Shown here one piece after another: positions 32,232 through 44,559 of a DNA stretch of 64,000 nucleotides; positions within the stretch are counted from its first letter, which is position 1; each line of letters begins with the position of its first letter. Location of the stretch: contig OZ023190.1 of the NCBI GenBank assembly GCA_963995505.1, positions 10,224,162 to 10,288,161 on the forward strand. Reading direction: 5' to 3'. The notes beneath the pieces were generated by a model that made no database searches, was not told the origin of the DNA, and saw only the letters and a list, made by a program, of their open reading frames with translations. The DNA is from Hypericum androsaemum (taxonomy: Eukaryota > Streptophyta > Magnoliopsida > Malpighiales > Hypericaceae). A program made the translations under genes and the position numbers.

Positions 32232-34683
32232 GCTCTGGTTTCCTTCCTCTTCTCTCTGCTACTCTTTTCTCTCTCTGGCTTGATTGTTGTGGCAGCTGCA
32301 TAATAACATACATGTATATATAAGATAAGAATTTGTTAATCCAGTGATCGTTCCGTGTTTTTTCATTGGTTGGAAGTGGAAAGATACAAAAGCAACAAAC
32401 AAGCGGACACCGGCTATCAACTTAAGCAGTGTCTTAATCTAAAGATTACAGCCGGCCTGTATATGTTTACGCGTTCAGGTCCATTTTTTTTTTATGTGTG
32501 CTTTTTGTCTGCGACTCTTTGTCATCAACATTGACTGCCAGAAGCTACATAGAGATGATGTAGAAAACTATGATTGAGTGGATATGTATTGCTTGCTTTA
32601 TTCATCAGACTACAGGGGCATATATACACGGTAAGCACATTAACTATTCCTAGGAGCTAGGACTATCTAATAGCTGTATTCTAGGGAACATACACAACGG
32701 CTAGCAGATACTTTAATACAGTCAATTATACTCCTAATACACAGCTGCCGAGTATGACAGGAATGCCTAATAACTGCAATCATGTGACATGATACAATCT
32801 CACAGAGAAGTGAAGTTAATGCAGCAGACATACATGATCATGATCATCAACAGATGGTATTGCACATATGAGAGGAGGAGATGCTTCAGGATGTACCATA
32901 AAGATGACTGTAGCAAGATGACTAGATTCTCTTGAATTGCAACTTCTCAACTCGAAATTTTGTGAAAATAGCATGCAATAAACCGGAATCTAGTGTCAAC
33001 GTAGAGTTATCACTTCAGAGCATCAAGACTGTCATTGAATTATATAGACGCCTTGTTTGGGAGATGGTCTTTGCGTCTTTCTCATCATCGAGCACTTGAT
33101 ACGCGAAAAAGCTCTTCTAAGTCCCCGACCGGAGCCTCAACGTATTCCCAGCTTTGGAAATCTTTGAAGAAGTTTATTAGGGGAACTCTCTTTGCAGACA
33201 TCCCCCCGCGGCAGGTATGATGATCAAGAACTTTCAGTTTGGATGAGATTATATCGGGGGGCTCTCTTTGCATTATCATCAGGATGTTCTTGCCACACAG
33301 CGACATGAACTCCAATTTTGGAACTTATTTGGAATCCAACCACCACAAGGATGAAATTTGCTATGCAATGAAACCTCCTTAGCAAAGAAGAGGTACGAGT
33401 ACACAACTCCCCTGTTTGGAAGGATTAATCCGAAACAGTCATTCGGAACCTTAGCCCTTCGGGTTGCTTCACCGTTGCAGAATTCTGTAGTTCGGTGTAT
33501 CAAACTGCTGAATATAAGATGATCTTTCTTGGAAACCATATATTTGCAGCGCATAAGTGGAGGAGATCTTCACTTGGTTGATGCTGCAAACAAGATCAGC
33601 ACTAGTATGCTCTCCCTTTCTGTTTCAATCACACCAAGACTGTAGATCATCATATATTCATCCACTGCACTTTTCGCCTCGAGTATGTATTTTGCTTCTT
33701 CCATGCCTGCCCGTCTCAGTGGCTTGGACTTCTTCAAATAGTCGAGGCACGAGAGCCCCTTCTCATTCTATATGCTTACAACTTGGGAGTATTTGGCTGA
33801 TAAATAATAAGGCGATTTTGAAGCTCTTATCAACAAAGAAAGCATCCATGATAAACAGATAACAAAAGAAATGAGATCAATGCAACCCTTCAAGTAATTG
33901 AAAAAAAGAGAGTACAGAAGCACACCCATGGCGGGTGGATTTTTCACACTTACAATTAGAAGTTCATCATGTCGTGCAAGCAACAATAGGCCAAGGCTCT
34001 CGTAGGACATATTGACTTACATGCCACGTTAGAATCTCCATATCCGACGTAAGATCTTAAAGACCCAAATAGATGGGTTTTCCACACTTATAAATAAGCA
34101 CACCACACTTGCAACTAGCAATGATAATCTCAACTACAATACAAAGCCAAAAGAAAACAACAAGCTGAGTCCTTGGGAGGCCTCCTAATACAGCAACACC
34201 ATAAGAAAAGCCGAGAGTAGATGGAGTGTAGAAGAAGAGTCGTTCCTTTTTGCAGATCAACCAAGCAACAGGCAAGGTTCGTGAAATTCGGAGAGGAAGG
34301 TAAGCAACACTCTTGTTTGCTGCCAAATGAAACCAAGCTGAGAACTGCAACTGCCCCGTAAAGATCAATCATCATCGACTATGGAATCTTTTGAACACTG
34401 CCCCTGCCATTTAAGAGTAAAAGTTCAAGTCAACGGAAGCAGCGAACCAGATAACAGATCTAAAATGAATCAAGGTGATCAGATTAATGTCTGTGAGAAA
34501 CGAGGAATCGAATGAATGCATTAGCATAAGGAAAAGACAAGCAAGCAAGTCCTCTAACTTCATCACTTGGAGAAAACAATTAAGGTGCAAATAAACGGTG
34601 GTTATAGTATTAACTGCTAAAATTTCATATCATTGTTTCTCTAACAATCAATCATACCGAAGTGCAGGATTGTGCTTTCTAGC
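32232..34683. other. Non-coding part of duplicated unit B
   Basis: From about 32850 it parallels 13380-15154 with small indels. Its short ORFs are kept only because the DNA is similar. No gene is called. Confidence 0.55.
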
Positions 34684-37600
34684 CTACATTTTATCAAATA
34701 GACAAGCGAGTTTGAAAATGCAATAATCATTGTTTGAATATAAATGATTTGTGCAATCAATACATACCATCTCGTTGTGCCACTGACTTATGGTGGAATT
34801 GAGGTCACCCTTCCAGTAACTCCGATATTCATAGCGGCTTCCCAGCTCGACTGTTTTCAACTTGGGTGCACTCAAGTGCCCTGGAGAGAAGAAATCCATC
34901 CGCGAGCAGTCCACCACAGTGACTTCTATCAGCGAAGGGAACTTGAGAGTGTAGTTCTTGGAGCAGAAGCTTCTGATACATTCCAAACCAATGAGTTTGA
35001 GGATTTCTAGTTTGTCAAAACTTATCTGCTCAGTTTCGGATTCATTAGCAGCTGATACAATTTCCCCCAACATATTGCAACTGACTACTTCCATTTCTCT
35101 GAGTTGCTTTAGACTTGCTGCAGTTGAGCATGTGAGCAAGCTTGACAAGTTTTCGCAATACCGCACGGACAAAGTTGTCAAATTGCCAAAAGATGCGGAT
35201 GGCGGTGCCAAATGTGTCAAGCTCTTGCAAAACCATACTTTCAAAGACTTCAGATCTTGGAGAACAAAATGCAACGGGGATTGCGGATTCCAGATATGCT
35301 TCAAAGCAGGAAGAGAACGAAGGTATAGATGATTTATTCTGGAGAGAGTCTTTTCATCTTTCTGCTCAATTACTTCACCTTCGCCGCCATCTTCATCATT
35401 ACTAATCTCATCGGCAACAAATATTTCTTCTAATTCTTCACAATATGCTACTTCAATTTTTTCCAATCTTGAAAGGCATTTAGCAAAGGGAAAGGGGAAC
35501 AAGTTTCTCAGTCCATCACAACTTTCTATTCTTATCTTCTTCAGCTTGTTGAATGAATCCCTTTTGAGTGGGCCGTTGCAAATTTGTTCTAAATGTGGTG
35601 AGCTCTCCACAACCAATGCCTCCAACCTTGGGAAGACCGTGCAAGGACTCCTTCCAACTGAGTTGACAAGGTACCGAAGTTGATCACAATTTTGCAACTT
35701 GAGATTCTTCAAGTAACAAAAACCTTCCCAATCCAACTGGAGAATATCAACATATGTGCCACCCATTGAATCTAAATAAAGATACTCGGCTTTCTTCAGC
35801 AAAACACTGACCTTTGCCATGGCCTGAATGCTTGCGTCGAGCTTCAGCTTCAATGTTCTCGAGATTCCCCTCTTTCTTGACCTGTCCCACTCCCAGCCAT
35901 CTCCAATGATTATGAAGAATCTCTCCAACTTGTTGGAGAACAAGTCGTTGGGCAACATCTCTATATCAGTGAATACTATGTCTAGAGTATTCAACTTCTT
36001 CAAACTCTTTAATTCAGCCAAGTCAGCATTAAGTGCTTGGCCATCCTCATCTTTTAAGCCCCACCCACTGAAGCTGTCTCCCATATACAGTTCCTCTAAC
36101 TGAGTCAAGCATGATAGGACATTTGGTGGAATGACCTTGATTTCTCCAGATTCCCTCAAGTCCAGAAGTTGGAGACGAGTCAACTTCGCCATCTCTTTCG
36201 GGAAATGAGTAATTTTGCAACTTTCAAGGCATAGGGCTTGTAAATTCTTCAGCTCTCCCATCATACTTATGTCATTTAGTATGCAGCGGGTTAAATACAA
36301 TGTTCGAAGGCTTGAAAGTGACTGTAGTGTGGAAGGCAATGGTGACAGGTTCATGTCGGTAAGATGAAAGACTCTAAGTTCTTTCATTGTTAAGAAAAAA
36401 TTGTTTGGAATTCTGAATGGGGAACTTCTATTCCACAATGAGAAACAGATAAGATTTGGGCAATTGGGTTCTGCAGGAAGGTCTGGTATGTTGCAGAATG
36501 GCAAGAAAATGGAGGTGTAGTTTTGGAGATGATTCAGTGCCGGCCATTCCTCCAGTCGAGATCCATGTGCTAAGATGAGGTATTCATCATTCTTGGATAA
36601 CATAGAAAAAGCAAAACTATAAACTACATCATGCATGTAGAATACGTCAAATGATTCACCTTCTAGCAACAATGAAGCACTTTTGATGCCATTGATCACT
36701 TTGAGCAGTCTATTCCTTGTTCCTTCCAGTGTTCTACATTGCCCAAACAAGCCCCATCCCATACAATGGGGCAACAAGAATCGGATATTGATGTTGATGG
36801 GTGAAAATTGCGCACACAACAGGAACAAGAACCTGGCATCTTCTTCCAAGGAGTTGTAACTCAGTTCCAAGGCTGCATAAGCTTTGGCATTGATGTCTTG
36901 ATTGTCAAACGTTTTTAGCCTCTCCAATGCATCCTTCCACTCGTACAACTCTCTTTTCTTCAATGCAGCTGCAACAGGCAAAATTAGGATAGGTAGACCG
37001 GCACACCTTCTCACGATTTGAGCAGCAACTTCCTTCATTTCTAGGTCTTCTACAACACCAACAGTCTTATAGAAAAGATCCCTCGCCTCTGCATCAGCCA
37101 AAGCATCTAGGCGGAAACAGCTCTGTGTGCCCATTTCGTGAAGCACTTTTTCATTTCTAGTGGTGACCAATATTTTGCAAGTACTCTGGCCACCACCAGT
37201 CATGATTCCTGCATCGGCAAGTTCAATATTCTTCCACACATCGTCGAGGATTAGAAGTAGGCTCTTCTCTTGCTTGACTCGTTCATGTAAGCGAGATGCC
37301 CTGATCTCAAATGATTCCTCCTCAAACTTGAGATTCAACCATTCTGCTATTTCTGACTGAATCTTCCTCAGATCTGGATTTTGACCCACATGAATAATCA
37401 CCACTGACTGGAAGATCCCCTCTGCCTTGACTTGTTCAGCTATCTTCTTTGCCAATGTGGTCTTTCCAACACCGCCTAAACCCCACACTCCGACCATGTT
37501 GACATTTTCATCCTTCAACGCCTTCAAAATGGACCCAAAGACTGCAACTCTCGATTCAAATGCCTCGTACCCTTTGACAGGAACCATTGTCTGTACCGGG

Positions 37601-38019
37601 ACACGATACCCAACTTTGTCGAACTTCCCGCCTCCTGCAAGATTCTCAACAGTTGGGGCCGCCATCTTTGCTCTCTTGCTGAACTTGTAGCGATTCTTGA
37701 CATTAGGAAGCAATCCAAAACAGCTACTCTTTCTTGCCACATCATCCTCCTCAAGAATCTTCTCCACCTTGCCGATTTCTTCGTCCACGTTCGTCATCCA
37801 TGTAAGGACATCATTTTCAATTTGTTCTTGCAGCCTCTTGGTGGCATCCTCCACCTGGTGCAACACCCTTTCCCTGGCATCTTTCAGTGCCTGCAACTTC
37901 ACTCTCAGGTCCTTGAGATTGCCATTGTAGTTCAGCACATAACGTATCTGCTGCCATATCCCATCTACTGCAACAATTGCTACTGTTACAGCCACAGAGG
38001 TTCCAACATCGGCTGCCAT
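34684..38019 (-). CDS. CC-NBS-LRR disease-resistance protein, copy B
   Basis: 1111 residues from the ATG at 38019 (MAADVGTSVAVTVAI). It has the same architecture as copy A: coiled coil, P-loop GLGGVGKTT, LLLILDDVW, KILVTTRNE, GLPI, MHDV and C-terminal LRRs. The proteins are highly similar. Most differences sit in the LRR end and around the start of NB-ARC, while about 820 bp of NB-ARC and linker are identical at the DNA level. A one-base indel near the end changes the last residues (LYSNNDYCIF... here). A GTATGT just before it could be a splice donor in both copies. Role: intracellular immune receptor of unknown specificity. Confidence 0.9.
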   Translation of the reverse strand: MAADVGTSVAVTVAIVAVDGIWQQIRYVLNYNGNLKDLRVKLQALKDARERVLHQVEDATKRLQEQIENDVLTWMTNVDEEIGKVEKILEEDDVARKSSCFGLLPNVKNRYKFSKRAKMAAPTVENLAGGGKFDKVGYRVPVQTMVPVKGYEAFESRVAVFGSILKALKDENVNMVGVWGLGGVGKTTLAKKIAEQVKAEGIFQSVVIIHVGQNPDLRKIQSEIAEWLNLKFEEESFEIRASRLHERVKQEKSLLLILDDVWKNIELADAGIMTGGGQSTCKILVTTRNEKVLHEMGTQSCFRLDALADAEARDLFYKTVGVVEDLEMKEVAAQIVRRCAGLPILILPVAAALKKRELYEWKDALERLKTFDNQDINAKAYAALELSYNSLEEDARFLFLLCAQFSPININIRFLLPHCMGWGLFGQCRTLEGTRNRLLKVINGIKSASLLLEGESFDVFYMHDVVYSFAFSMLSKNDEYLILAHGSRLEEWPALNHLQNYTSIFLPFCNIPDLPAEPNCPNLICFSLWNRSSPFRIPNNFFLTMKELRVFHLTDMNLSPLPSTLQSLSSLRTLYLTRCILNDISMMGELKNLQALCLESCKITHFPKEMAKLTRLQLLDLRESGEIKVIPPNVLSCLTQLEELYMGDSFSGWGLKDEDGQALNADLAELKSLKKLNTLDIVFTDIEMLPNDLFSNKLERFFIIIGDGWEWDRSRKRGISRTLKLKLDASIQAMAKVSVLLKKAEYLYLDSMGGTYVDILQLDWEGFCYLKNLKLQNCDQLRYLVNSVGRSPCTVFPRLEALVVESSPHLEQICNGPLKRDSFNKLKKIRIESCDGLRNLFPFPFAKCLSRLEKIEVAYCEELEEIFVADEISNDEDGGEGEVIEQKDEKTLSRINHLYLRSLPALKHIWNPQSPLHFVLQDLKSLKVWFCKSLTHLAPPSASFGNLTTLSVRYCENLSSLLTCSTAASLKQLREMEVVSCNMLGEIVSAANESETEQISFDKLEILKLIGLECIRSFCSKNYTLKFPSLIEVTVVDCSRMDFFSPGHLSAPKLKTVELGSRYEYRSYWKGDLNSTISQWHNEMVCIDCTNHLYSNNDYCIFKLACLFDKM

Positions 38020-39129
38020 TTCCGTTATGGTTTCCAATGCTCGTCTCTCACGGGTATTTTCTTTTGTTTGTTGCCTTTTTTGTTGAGGACACTTGAAGGG
38101 GACAAAAAATCATGAAGAAAGTAAAGAATAATTGAAGAAGAATGAGCAACCAACAAGTAACACTAGTATAAAAGCAACGCATTTCTACTTTTCTTAAGGG
38201 AAAGATAAATGACAACCAACAAGTAACACCATTATAAGATGCCTTCACTTTACCAAAAGTGAAGGCAAGAACATTCGGGAGGGACCCGAGCATAGCAAGT
38301 GGTGATCAGAGTGGGACAAGAGGGAAAAAAGCAAATATGGAATGACTCACTGGCAAGTAAAAAAGGCATTGTGCAGACCCAATGGCAACGCCTTGTATCA
38401 AGATTCGAATCCAATAAGGAGCCAGCTGCTCACCCAGGCTTTGTTTTGATTGTCAAAAATGAAGATCTTGCCGAGAAAGGAAAAATGGCCTCACTCGTAT
38501 TATGAAAGAAAACCAGCCCCCTTGTCATATACTTTTTCTTTTTGCTACTCATACTATCAGCAACTTGTAGGGGAGACCTCCGGAAACAGATCCTGTGTTT
38601 GCTCTCTGAAGGCCTTGTATCACTATTCAACCGAGTGATGCTTGCTTCAAGTGATAACGACAATCAGTCATAAAAACCGCTTAGCAAATAATAATTACTC
38701 TAAGGAACATCTTTTCTTTTAGGCAAAAAGAAGATTTGAAGTACAGTAGAAACCAAAAGTATGTTGCTGATCCCACCATGCGATTTCCACAATATTTGTA
38801 CTAAGATTTTAGACAATGATGTCAGATCATTTTCTTGCTTTAGTCATCATGTCCCACACCAGGAATTCCCTTTTGGTCTTGGTCCATACAAGAAGAAGCA
38901 TAATACGAAGCTAGACACAAGCAACCAAATCTTTCCACTACTTAATCTTCACAGGATGCTTTTTTTAGGTTATCTTCATAGGATGCCAACTGCATGCCAG
39001 AGCGCCGAGTACCATGAGGATTTAGAGGAGAAGAGCAGCCATAGCTTTATTTATTCAGGACAGGAAATCACATTCTGCCAAAAACAAATATCAGGTTTAG
39101 GAGCGGAACTTTCGCGGTCAGAGATTTTA
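38020..39129. other. 5' flank of NLR copy B and spacer
   Basis: It is collinear with 18449-20499 but about 1 kb shorter. No gene is supported. Confidence 0.55.
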
Positions 39130-40405
39130 ACATCAAGTGTGAAGCTGGACATAATCATTATGAACCAGTACATGAGAAGTAAAACAAACGTCATTTGTTG
39201 TGATATTCGTGAGACATGGATTCATATGGCACCAAAAGAATCCTACCAGTAAGAAAGGAACCACGGGAGGAACACGATTATGCAATCCCTAAAACCATTA
39301 TAAATAGAAAACTTGTCAATTAACTATGCTAAAGACATAAGATACTGAAGAACTAAGAAATATTGCTACAGAAGGATTGAGCTTCAGCGGACTGACCTGC
39401 ACAACATGAGGAGCTAAACTACAAAAAGAATCGTCAACACCATAGTAAACTGCAAATAGAAATGCAGCCCAACTTGAAGGCCGTGACCAATTATGCAACA
39501 TGACAAACTGAAACACCCACCATAGAAGAAAGGCAAAGAAGTATCGGGTATTTTTCCCTCCTATACAGTTATTCTGGGATAACACAACATTGAAGCATAA
39601 CCAAAACTGAAAACACTTCAGAAATGCACCATAGCGAGCACAAATGGTACTTATAATAAGTAGAGCTAATAGCCTCATAAAGAGCATACCATCCACCCAC
39701 AATGGTTATCAAACCTGCAACAGAGGGTTAGTGCGATCACAGCAGAAAGAGCATTCTTTCTCAGTATAGATGATATTGTCATAAAGATGGGCAGCAACAT
39801 ATGCAGAAACATTCTCAGGTTTCACAGTCCCGGGATCAGATAAGCTCGTCAACATTAACAAAAACACATGATACCAACTGCAAACAAGCTCATGAATCAG
39901 CAGACGTAAGAGGAAAGAAGCTTGAGTGAACTTCTACAGGTCCAGAAAACCAAACTGACCAGGACCGAAAAAATCACCTTTGGTACATACATGTGAATCT
40001 CGCTCAATTAGTAGCCAGGAATGGAAAGTACGAAAGGACGATGATGCAATGAAGTAATAATTGCCCCCAATAATTCCCAAATACAGAATCTGCACCAAAA
40101 CAAACCCAGATCAGATCAAGCACCGTCTCTTCACTCAATGACTACTTCAAATAAAAGAAATTTCAGAACTTGATGTAACACAGCAACCCCATGATTTTTC
40201 TTCCTACTTTTCCTGTCCTAAAAAGTTGTCATCTTTAATAAAAACTAAGACAAAAGAAACTAATTTCCAAACCAGAGGGAAGAATGGGGAACAGAGACCT
40301 GCAAGAAAGGGTTAGGGCGATCGCAGCAGAAACGCACAATGGAAATAACCGCCTTTGTTCCTCTACCACCGAACACGAACCCAACAAACCGCCTGCACAT
40401 ATAAC
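39130..40405 (-). pseudogene. DHHC palmitoyltransferase (PAT17-like) pseudogene, copy B
   Basis: Exon-like pieces from the N side: [15 protein letters not shown]...[10 protein letters not shown] (about 40308-40402); LYLGIIGGNYYFIASSSF followed by a frameshift and stop; [20 protein letters not shown] and RFDNHCGWM (about 39690-39856); an intron; then NNCIGGKNTRYFFAFLLW (about 39530-39590); VYYGVDDSFCSLAPHVVQ (about 39397-39450); and the tail LTNITTN (about 39170-39225). The catalytic DHHC is DNHC, the N-terminal exon is absent and the exon between FLLW and VYYG is lost. It is collinear with copy A. Confidence 0.78.
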
Positions 40406-40973
40406 TAATAAGCATCAAACAAACAGGAAAGCTACCACCACCGTCCTTCCATTTCTCCACCTCTTTTGTTTTGTTTTCACCCATCACCTCAACAGGAGTA
40501 CGGACTACGGAGCAGGGGAAAGTTTAATTATACTTGGGTGGACTTACTTGGGCATTGATTTTTCCAAAGCTTCAGCCTTCGGTCTTTTCTCGTTTACTTT
40601 TTAGTTTTTCTCTGCTTTGCATAAAAAGATTACTTTGTGGCAGTTTTTGAATTTCTGGGATGTTGGTTTGGCCTAGCCTAGTTTAGGAGGCTGCTAGATG
40701 TAAAAGATCTCAATACTAAATCGTTGCGTTGACCTTATTACAAGAACTAATCTTTACAACTTCATGTCTGTACAATGTAGTGCAGCAGATCATTGAAGGA
40801 AGTATTTTGTACAGAAGATCAAATGAAGAGATCTGATCCGAGGCCTGAGTGAGGTGTCGATGACTGTTCCGGTAACTTCTTCCCTTTATTTTCTGTTCAT
40901 TTGTTGGGAGCTGTCGAATTTGGTTGTATTTGCTGAATCCACTGTGGACGTGGCAGAGGGCTAGATTTCCAGA
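40406..40973. other. Spacer between the palmitoyltransferase pseudogene and the M41-like gene
   Basis: It includes about 140 bp absent from unit A and the empty target site (near 40774) of the young copia element. No gene is seen. Confidence 0.55.
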
Positions 40974-42927
40974 TCAGAACTCAGCATCGTCTATACATTC
41001 TTCTATAATGCCAATGCAAGAACCGATAGACTTCCCCATAGACATGGCCTCTGCGAGTTTAGCTCGAGTTGCCTTGTGGCGACGCAGAATTAGGACCGTG
41101 TTCAGTAGAGACCAGCGCACCTGAGAATCTGCTTTCTTTTGTGTGAATCCCAGACAATTCAGCAAAATATCCAGCTGCAAATAAACCACATTAAGCAGTT
41201 CAGTAGTCCACACAAGTTGTGCAAATGAAAACACGAGGCATCTGCATTTTTGTACCTTGTTTATGTCGCCAAGGCCTCCCTCGGCATATCCATAAAGAAG
41301 ATACTCGGTTGCTACTCCAGCTAGCGCTATACAAGAGAATTTGTTCAATGTCTGGTACGGTAAACAATTGAGGGTTGTTGGACACGGATTTTATATAGAA
41401 TACTGCAGTGCTGAAGAACACACCATTCCTATTTTGGCAGGAAGAAAATCTTACCTTGGCAGATACTTTTCCCATGTTAACCTGCGTGGCAAGGCAGGTC
41501 AGAAGAATCGATGAGCAAAACATGTATCGATCAGCTGAAAACCCCGGGAACAACTGTTTATACCATGAATGCAGGCAAATAATAGCAAAACAAAGTTACC
41601 AGACGTGAACTAGCAGACGCCAACAATGCTGATCTTCATAGGTGAAAGCCATAAAGATACGGGTTTTGCCAAAGGCGAAAGTGATGTTTCTCTACTTGTT
41701 TCATCCTTCTAACATTTGAGACTTTAGCAAGGATGGTGATTAATGGTCAAGCAACAATGTCAGTTTACACCACGCAAATGCCATTAGCAGGTTAGGATTA
41801 TTATCGGAGTGGTCATGGAGTAGTAGAAAGCTTCATTTAAAGAGCAAAGCCAGACAGCAGTTGTACATTAGAGAATTGACTCAAAAAATGCAATGATCAG
41901 TATATAAATTTCAACCAGAGAAGGTGGGTGTTACTTCTTCAAGAAATTTGTAATCCACAAAGGCCGTCCCCGCTTGAACATTGAGAGATCCTTCCTTCTT
42001 GAAAGCTTCCAAGCTAGTTAGTGTGTAGCCCTTGGGCAGAATGCCAACCATGTAGGCAATCAAGAAATGGCCAGCTTCATGCTGTCATAGCAAATGTGGG
42101 ACAAACAGATAATCTGATCAAAACTCGAGCTTGATCGCAGCTAGTATAAAAGAATCAACATCAAACCACACTAAAAAAAAAAACGAATGTTCGTACTTGA
42201 ATGACCCTATTATGGTACTTGGAGCTCCAGGTGTGTCCGATTGTGTCAAGAAGCAAGAAGCTGATTCCACCATCAAAAGAGACCTGTTGGATGAAACACT
42301 ATCTTACCCCACTTGAAAGCTTCATCATGTGCAATATCTGCTACCAAAAAAATTAGAAAACGAGAATACATCGTTAAACTAACCGAGTCAAATGTCCAGA
42401 AAAACAACAAGGCCACCAATTTCCAAGAAGAACTAGGCACGGAGAAGAAGAGTATCTGCTCGGGACTCTGTCCAAACAATTTGCAAGCAGCAAGGCAACC
42501 AATGACAGCTCCAAGCTGGAGGCTGCTCTCAATGCCACCAAGAGTGGAATCAACAGGAGACAAAATAGACGCTGTCTCAATCCCATTCAGCTTCAGCTCG
42601 TCCATCGTATACACCCTTTGGGGTATCTTCAAGGTGGACACCACCATCAACCACGCATCATCCATAGGTCTACAGTAGTAGTGACAAGATAGAAAAGCAA
42701 CACACCTGCCTTGCAGCTCCAAAGCATCGTAGCCCACCCGGCTTGCCTTGCAAGTCCCTGACAAGGGACAGAGCTGCTTTGTCCTCTCCTTTGCTCAGCT
42801 CCTTGTCAACTTGCTCCAGCACCTGCTCTCTCGACAACCCGACCAACGAGCACACAATCCTCCCACTGCGGATGCAAGCAGCCGAAGGAGGAGGTGGAAG
42901 AGAACAGGAGAGAATGTTGGCGCCCAT
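40974..42927 (-). CDS. M41-peptidase-like chloroplast protein (At5g27290/VIR3 family), seven exons, 340 aa
   Basis: Minus-strand exons 42706-42927, 42384-42626, 42197-42283, 41935-42081, 41455-41481, 41256-41351 and 40974-41174 join in frame (74, 81, 29, 49, 9, 32 and 67 codons with stop). All introns are GT-AG. The start is the ATG at 42927 (MGANILSCSLPPPP), with a likely transit peptide before CSLVGLSREQVLEQVDKEL. The HEAGH motif is at residues 185-189, followed by FLIAYMVGILPKGYTL. Then come GTAFVDYKFLEE, CIALAGVATEYLLYGYAEGG and the C-terminal GFTQKKADSQVRW. The family resembles the FtsH protease domain without the AAA module. Relatives act in chloroplast development or are listed as stress-regulated. 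Substrates are unknown. Exons 5-7 are duplicated as a pseudogene in unit A. Confidence 0.9.
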
Positions 42928-43250
42928 ACATATACACACATGAACGGTGAACCCGTTGCCTGCTTGTTAAAAGGGAAAGAGTGCCTTTTGTTTCGGGTTA
43001 TTCTGACTTCACACTTCTCCACTCCACGGGACAGAAAGAGTTGACCAAATTTGTATACCACACAAAATACCAACATGGACGGATAGATAAATACCAAATT
43101 TGTATCATTTCATTACTTCAAAGGGAGTCTCGCCCGCCCGCCCGCCACAATGAAAACATTATATATTCCCAAAACGAAAAATAACTGCCACACCAAGCCA
43201 AAATATAATACAACTATTTGATGTGGAGCCTAAACCCTAAAAACAAAGCT

Positions 43251-43818
<568 letters not shown>

Positions 43819-43923
43819 CGTCTCTCGACTCGAAACCCAAGGGAAAACCCTAACCCAGCGATGAGAAAGTTGGTGAAGGTGGTGGGAATATGGGAATGGG
43901 GAGCGGAGGCGGTGGTGATTTTT

Positions 43924-44014
43924 TTTATATAGGGAGGAGGGGCGCGATTTGATTGGTCAGGTTGGCGGTTGCGAGGATTGCCAGCGTGGCTTCCCTTTGC
44001 GTTCGCGGCGGGAA
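43924..44014 (-). promoter_or_regulatory. H2A.X promoter: TATA, CCAAT and E2F-like sites
   Basis: On the minus strand upstream of the H2A.X start: CCTATATAAA (43924-43933), ATCGCGCC (43941-43948, E2F-like), CCAAT (43952-43956) and TTCCCGCC (44007-44014, a good E2F consensus). This set suits S-phase expression. Function is inferred from motifs only. Confidence 0.55.
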
Positions 44015-44208
44015 CGTTCTCGCAGGTCTTTTTTTTATTCTTTTTGGGTTCTCTTGGTGCAAGTTTTGGGCGGTTCTCGTGTTTTGGATTTTTCTGGCAA
44101 TTCGCCGCCGTTTTAAAGCGGTCTATGGAAATGGAAATTTGATAATGTTTTCTAGGCCAGAGTTTTTTTTTTACCCACGCAAAATGGGTAGGATGGTAAC
44201 GGTGATAC

Positions 44209-44524
44209 TGATAGAATTAGATAAAGAAAGAAGGACAAAATAAGAGAAGAGAGGAGAAGAAGAGAAATAGGGGAAGGATAATTGTCATAATAATTTGATA
44301 ATCATTACAAACAGCTATCCATCTAATATACTACTCTCCACTAGGAGGTTATTACCACTTCCCACATGGTGACTTTCACTACTCCACTAATAACAAGACG
44401 TGCGATCCACACTTAGAGGAAATAACAAACCAACACCCAACATCTACTGCACTTGTGCACGTGGCACTTGGAGGAATAACAAACTAATATGGACATGCGA
44501 CTAGGCCACACTAGCGTCGTGACA
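44209..44524 (-). repeat. 3' LTR of the gypsy element
   Basis: 316 bp, matching 48742-49057 with scattered substitutions and small compensating indels. A purine-rich tract (GTGGGGAGTCGGA on the element strand) abuts it. Confidence 0.92.
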
Positions 44525-44559
44525 TCCGACTCCCCACGAAACAATTCTTGTCCTAAGAA

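Noticed and set aside
33085..33554. Possible TIR-NLR C-terminal fragment (91-aa ORF with WIPNKFQNWS)
   Set aside because: The resemblance to the C-terminal domain of TIR-NLRs is too weak, and neighbouring frames give no support.
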